Below, piece by piece: positions 6,049-8,399 of a stretch of DNA of 8,399 bases. Location: positions 1 through 8,399 of the forward strand of contig CBIFVZ010000118.1 of assembly GCA_966185765.1 (NCBI GenBank), written 5' to 3'. A program made the translations under genes and the position numbers. Numbering within the stretch: position 1 is the stretch's first letter; every line of letters begins with the position of its first letter. This DNA is from CBIFVZ01 sp966185765 (GTDB lineage: Bacteria > Pseudomonadota > Gammaproteobacteria > Enterobacterales > Enterobacteriaceae). Under the pieces are notes generated by a model that saw only the letters and a list, made by a program, of their open reading frames with translations, was not told the origin of the DNA and searched no databases.

Positions 6049-6525
6049 ATGGCTATAAAGACTCTTGAAGACTTATTTATTCATGACTTATCCGATATTT
6101 ACAGTGCCGAGAAACAGATAACTCGCGCTCTGCCTAAAATGGCTCGCGCTGCGACGGACGAAAAACTTATTGCAGCCTTCCAGCAGCACCTGGAGGAAAC
6201 CCACGGTCAAATCGAGCGTCTCGATCAACTGGTTGAAAAAACCGAAGGTGTGCGTATCAAACGCATGAAATGCCATGCGCTTGAAGGACTTGTTGAAGAA
6301 GCACAGGAGATTATTGAATCTGTTGAAGCCGGGCCGGTGCGTGACGCCGGATTGACTGGCGCTGCGCAGAAAGTTGAACACTACGAAATCGCCGCTTACG
6401 GCACTCTGCATGCGCTGGCAATTCAGCTTGGCTACAAAGACGCTGCGAAATTACTCGCAGAAACCCTTCAGGAAGAAAAAGATACCGATAAGAAACTGAC
6501 GCTTATCGCTGATAAAAAAGCCTGA
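6049..6525 (+). CDS. yciF: Ferritin-like DUF892 stress protein, YciF type
   Basis: A 158-aa helical protein of the DUF892/YciF family. The E. coli YciF structure is a ferritin-like four-helix bundle resembling rubrerythrin, with a presumed di-metal site; the reaction is unknown. Family landmarks are TLEDLFIHDLSDIYSAEKQ, HLEETHGQIERLDQ, KRMKCHALEGLVEEA and AQKVEHYEIAAYGTL. Possible metal ligands are Glu21, Glu49 and His52 (ExxH), Glu110, Glu113 and Glu143; this is inferred from spacing. ATG 6049 is preceded by CGGAGA (6038-6043 region). It is first in a group with yciE and katN, as in the Salmonella yciGFE-katN operon, but yciG is missing. The C-terminus ends in LIADKKA, several residues shorter than E. 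coli YciF as I recall it (about 166 aa). It could be a second YciF paralog rather than the chromosomal yciF ortholog. Confidence 0.9.
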   Translation: MAIKTLEDLFIHDLSDIYSAEKQITRALPKMARAATDEKLIAAFQQHLEETHGQIERLDQLVEKTEGVRIKRMKCHALEGLVEEAQEIIESVEAGPVRDAGLTGAAQKVEHYEIAAYGTLHALAIQLGYKDAAKLLAETLQEEKDTDKKLTLIADKKA

Positions 6526-6589
6526 CGATCGATGCTTATCGCTTTTTCAATGCTGCGCTGCCTGGCAGCACAATCGCATTCAACTTCAT

Positions 6590-6593
6590 GAGG
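6590..6593 (+). promoter_or_regulatory. Ribosome-binding site that fixes the yciE start
   Basis: GAGG at 6590-6593 lies six nt before ATG 6600. The in-frame ATG at 6588 has no such site and overlaps this one, so 6600 is taken as the start. Confidence 0.6.
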
Positions 6594-6599
6594 CATCCT

Positions 6600-7109
6600 A
6601 TGACGACGAAAGAAGAAAACTATCTTGACTGGGTACGAGACGCCCATGCGATGGAGAAACAGGCCGAAAGTATGCTGGAAAAAATGGCCGCCCGTCTTGA
6701 ACACTACCCCGACCTTAAAGCCCGTATCGAGCAACATATTGACGAGACCCGCCATCAACAGGCGCTGGTGCAATCGGTTATTGACCGTCATGACACCTCA
6801 CGCTCGGTATTCAAAGATGCTATGGGCAAACTTACCGCTATGGGGCAGGCAATGGGTGGAATGATGGCCGAGGATGAAGTCGTTAAAGGAGCAATTAGCG
6901 GCTACGTTTTTGAACAATTTGAAATTGCTAACTATACCGCGCTTATTGCTGCTGCTGAGGCTGTCGGTGACCACGAAGGGGCGAGAATATTTTCGCAAAT
7001 TCGCGATCAGGAAGTAGCGATGGCTGACTGGTGCCTGAAGCATCTGCCGGATGTTACCGAACAATTTCTGGTGCGCTCTGCAGCACCCGGTGTTGACGCA
7101 AAAAAATAA
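6600..7109 (+). CDS. yciE: Ferritin-like DUF892 stress protein, YciE type
   Basis: A 169-aa helical protein matching E. coli YciE (about 168 aa) over its whole length: YLDWVRDAHAMEKQAESMLEKMAARLEHYP, SRSVFKDAMGKLTAMGQAMGG, GYVFEQFEIANYT and a C-terminus of GVDAKK. It belongs to the same DUF892 ferritin-like superfamily as YciF but is clearly divergent from it. Possible metal-site residues are Glu19, Glu49 with His52 (ExxH), Glu105 with Glu108, and Glu138, chosen by analogy. Its activity is unknown; in Salmonella the operon is RpoS-controlled and linked to bile response. The start at 6600 is preferred over 6588 because GAGG precedes it. It lies 74 nt after yciF, and an intrinsic terminator follows 17 nt after its stop. 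Confidence 0.92.
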   Translation: MTTKEENYLDWVRDAHAMEKQAESMLEKMAARLEHYPDLKARIEQHIDETRHQQALVQSVIDRHDTSRSVFKDAMGKLTAMGQAMGGMMAEDEVVKGAISGYVFEQFEIANYTALIAAAEAVGDHEGARIFSQIRDQEVAMADWCLKHLPDVTEQFLVRSAAPGVDAKK

Positions 7110-7126
7110 CGCCACCACTTTCCTGC

Positions 7127-7149
7127 GCCCGCTTCAGGCGGGCATTTTT
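7127..7149 (+). terminator. Intrinsic terminator between yciE and katN
   Basis: GCCCGC (7127-7132), loop TTCAG, GCGGGC (7138-7143), then ATTTTTATT. This is a compact GC-rich hairpin with a T run, between the yciE stop and the katN ribosome-binding site. It should make katN expression depend on read-through, since no promoter is evident in the 27 nt left before katN. Confidence 0.8.
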
Positions 7150-7176
7150 ATTACTTTTAGCGTTATGGAGCGAGCT

Positions 7177-8076
7177 ATGTTCAGACACGTTAAACAGCTG
7201 CAATACACCGTTCGCGTCGCAGGCCCTAATCCAGGGCTGGCAAATCTTCTTCTCGAGCAATTCGGCGGCCCTCAGGGCGAACTCGCGGCAGCCTGCCGCT
7301 ATTTCACTCAAGGGCTGGGAGATAAAGACCCCGGCCGCCGGGATATGCTTATGGATATCGCCACTGAGGAGTTAAGCCACCTCGAAATTATCGGCTCGCT
7401 GGTCGGGATGCTCAATAAAGGCGCTAAGGGCGACCTTTCTGAAGCGACTGAACAAGAAGCCGAGCTATATCGCAATATTTCAGGCAACGGGAACGACAGC
7501 CATCTGACCTCACTCTTATACGGCGGTGGTCCGGCGTTGACTAACTCAGGCGGCGTACCCTGGACTGCGGCATACGTGGATACTATCGGTGAGGTGACTG
7601 CCGATTTGCGCTCCAATATTGCAGCCGAGGCGCGGGCCAAAATTATCTACGAGCGGCTTATCAACGTAACTGACGACCCTGGCGTAAAAGACGCCCTGGG
7701 CTTCCTGATGACGCGTGAAGTCGCCCATCAGATTTCTTTTGAAAAAGCGCTCTATTCTATTCGCAACAACTTCCCACCGGGTAAATTACCGCCTGTCCAA
7801 AAATACGCCAATGTGTATTACAACATGTCAGCGGGTGGCGAGCAGCGAGGAAGCTGGAATTCGGATAAGAACTTTACCTATGTGGAAGATCCCACACCTG
7901 CGGTGGACGGCGGTGACGGTATGGCAAGCGTCAAACTGCCCGCCCAACAACAAACGAACGTTGATGCATTGACCACACGTACAGCCTCCGATCCTGAGGC
8001 TAATCCCGTGACCGGTACTGATTTGGGCAACATTGAGCAACCCGCGCCGACTACGCCCAAAAAAAGGAAGCGGTAA
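7177..8076 (+). CDS. katN: Manganese (non-haem) catalase, KatN type
   Basis: Cytosolic dimanganese catalase that disproportionates hydrogen peroxide to water and oxygen. The 299-aa product matches Salmonella KatN: MFRHVKQLQYTVRV, LANLLLEQFGGPQGELAAACRYFTQG and IATEELSHLEIIGSLVGMLNKGAKG. All five expected Mn ligands can be placed by comparison with the Lactobacillus enzyme: Glu35, Glu65 and His68 (EELSH), Glu151 (AAEARA) and His184 (REVAH). The residues DTIGEVTADLRSNIAAEARAKIIYERLINVTDDPG are followed by the lid-like C-terminal domain. ATG 7177 follows GGAG (7167-7170); the frame is open upstream but runs back through the terminator into yciE. The protein ends in an unusual basic tail, PKKRKR, beyond the end of Salmonella KatN as I recall it. 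A strong terminator follows. Confidence 0.96.
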   Translation: MFRHVKQLQYTVRVAGPNPGLANLLLEQFGGPQGELAAACRYFTQGLGDKDPGRRDMLMDIATEELSHLEIIGSLVGMLNKGAKGDLSEATEQEAELYRNISGNGNDSHLTSLLYGGGPALTNSGGVPWTAAYVDTIGEVTADLRSNIAAEARAKIIYERLINVTDDPGVKDALGFLMTREVAHQISFEKALYSIRNNFPPGKLPPVQKYANVYYNMSAGGEQRGSWNSDKNFTYVEDPTPAVDGGDGMASVKLPAQQQTNVDALTTRTASDPEANPVTGTDLGNIEQPAPTTPKKRKR

Positions 8077-8097
8077 TATATAAGCCATCTGCGGGAA

Positions 8098-8132
8098 AAT
8101 GCTGATCACCTGAGGGGATCAGCATTATTTTT
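8098..8132 (+). terminator. Intrinsic terminator after katN
   Basis: AATGCTGATC (8098-8107) pairs perfectly with GATCAGCATT (8117-8126) around a 9-nt loop, followed by ATTTTT. It starts 22 nt after the katN stop and is a convincing Rho-independent terminator ending the stress module. Confidence 0.9.
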
Positions 8133-8353
8133 AAGTAAATATTTACCCCTTTGGCAGATCTTTTTCCTGATAAGACCATTATCTGCACGCTAACTCCATC
8201 ATTCTTGCCTGGCTGGAGCTGTATTTAATACGCCCGGCATGTAACCGTAGTCACTTCTACTACCGGGCCGCTTACATACGGTTGAAACGCTAGCGACTCT
8301 TTTTTCCTTAAACAGTTGGCATTGTTCTGCGGATCACACAAAATAATAAATAT
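8133..8353. other. Non-coding region with several inverted repeats
   Basis: No open frame of useful length on either strand. The stretch contains the 12-bp palindrome GTAAATATTTAC (8135-8146) and GTATTTAATAC (8221-8231). A bulged hairpin can be drawn at 8232-8268: GCCCG pairs with CGGGC, then GTAGT (8247-8251) with ACTAC (8259-8263). A competing repeat is AACCGTA (8243-8249) with TACGGTT (8277-8283). It may hold a leader or small RNA, or be a decayed junction sequence; no good promoter was found. Confidence 0.45.
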
Positions 8354-8377
8354 CCTCCGGCATAGCCGGAGGTTTTT
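8354..8377 (+). terminator. Strong intrinsic terminator near the right edge
   Basis: CCTCCGGC (8354-8361), loop ATA, GCCGGAGG (8365-8372), then TTTTT. The stem is perfect. It is preceded by the A/T-rich AAAATAATAAATAT, so it may also work for a minus-strand transcript arriving from the right. Which transcript it ends cannot be told from this window. Confidence 0.85.
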
Positions 8378-8399
8378 CTGATGCGCCTGTAAGGCTTTA

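Noticed and set aside
6551..6573. Hairpin GCTGCC/GGCAGC between yciF and yciE
   Set aside because: A stem exists, but no T run follows, so it is not a terminator; too short to call a REP element.
7051..7176. Upstream in-frame start that would lengthen KatN by 42 residues
   Set aside because: The extension lies within yciE and across the intrinsic terminator; the family start MFRHVKQLQY at 7177 has its own GGAG.

Overview
The window looks like the chromosome of a member of the Enterobacteriaceae. The order icd (divergent), rluE, nudJ, mnmA, hflD, purB is the one known from Escherichia coli and Salmonella, and the translated proteins are close to those of E. coli throughout. The genus cannot be fixed from this sequence. 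No tRNA, rRNA, CRISPR array, transposase or prophage gene was seen.

Layout. Bases 1-607 hold the first 202 codons of icd on the minus strand. A divergent promoter region lies between icd and rluE. From about 755 to 5385 five core genes plus one accessory gene run on the plus strand with short gaps or overlaps: rluE (23S rRNA pseudouridine), a small secreted LprI-type (DUF1311) protein that E. coli K-12 lacks here as far as I recall, nudJ (Nudix hydrolase), mnmA (tRNA 2-thiolation), hflD and purB (adenylosuccinate lyase). An extended -10 promoter can be seen before mnmA. A perfect match to the PurR operator consensus lies inside purB, at codons 62-67. A stem-loop follows purB.

After purB the character changes. 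In E. coli and Salmonella phoP-phoQ come next. Here there is instead a 620-nt spacer, about 31% G+C over 5581-6000, carrying a 23-nt palindrome, another inverted repeat and a sigma-S-like extended -10. It leads into three stress genes: a YciF-type and a YciE-type ferritin-like protein (DUF892) and a KatN-type manganese catalase. These correspond to the RpoS-dependent yciGFE-katN operon of Salmonella, but without yciG and at a different locus. An intrinsic terminator separates yciE from katN, and a strong one follows katN.

The last 270 nt have no recognisable gene but contain several inverted repeats and another clear intrinsic terminator (8354-8377). The first part of the window is core metabolism and RNA modification. 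The second part looks like an accessory oxidative or stationary-phase stress module placed behind purB, probably by insertion, with its own AT-rich regulatory region.
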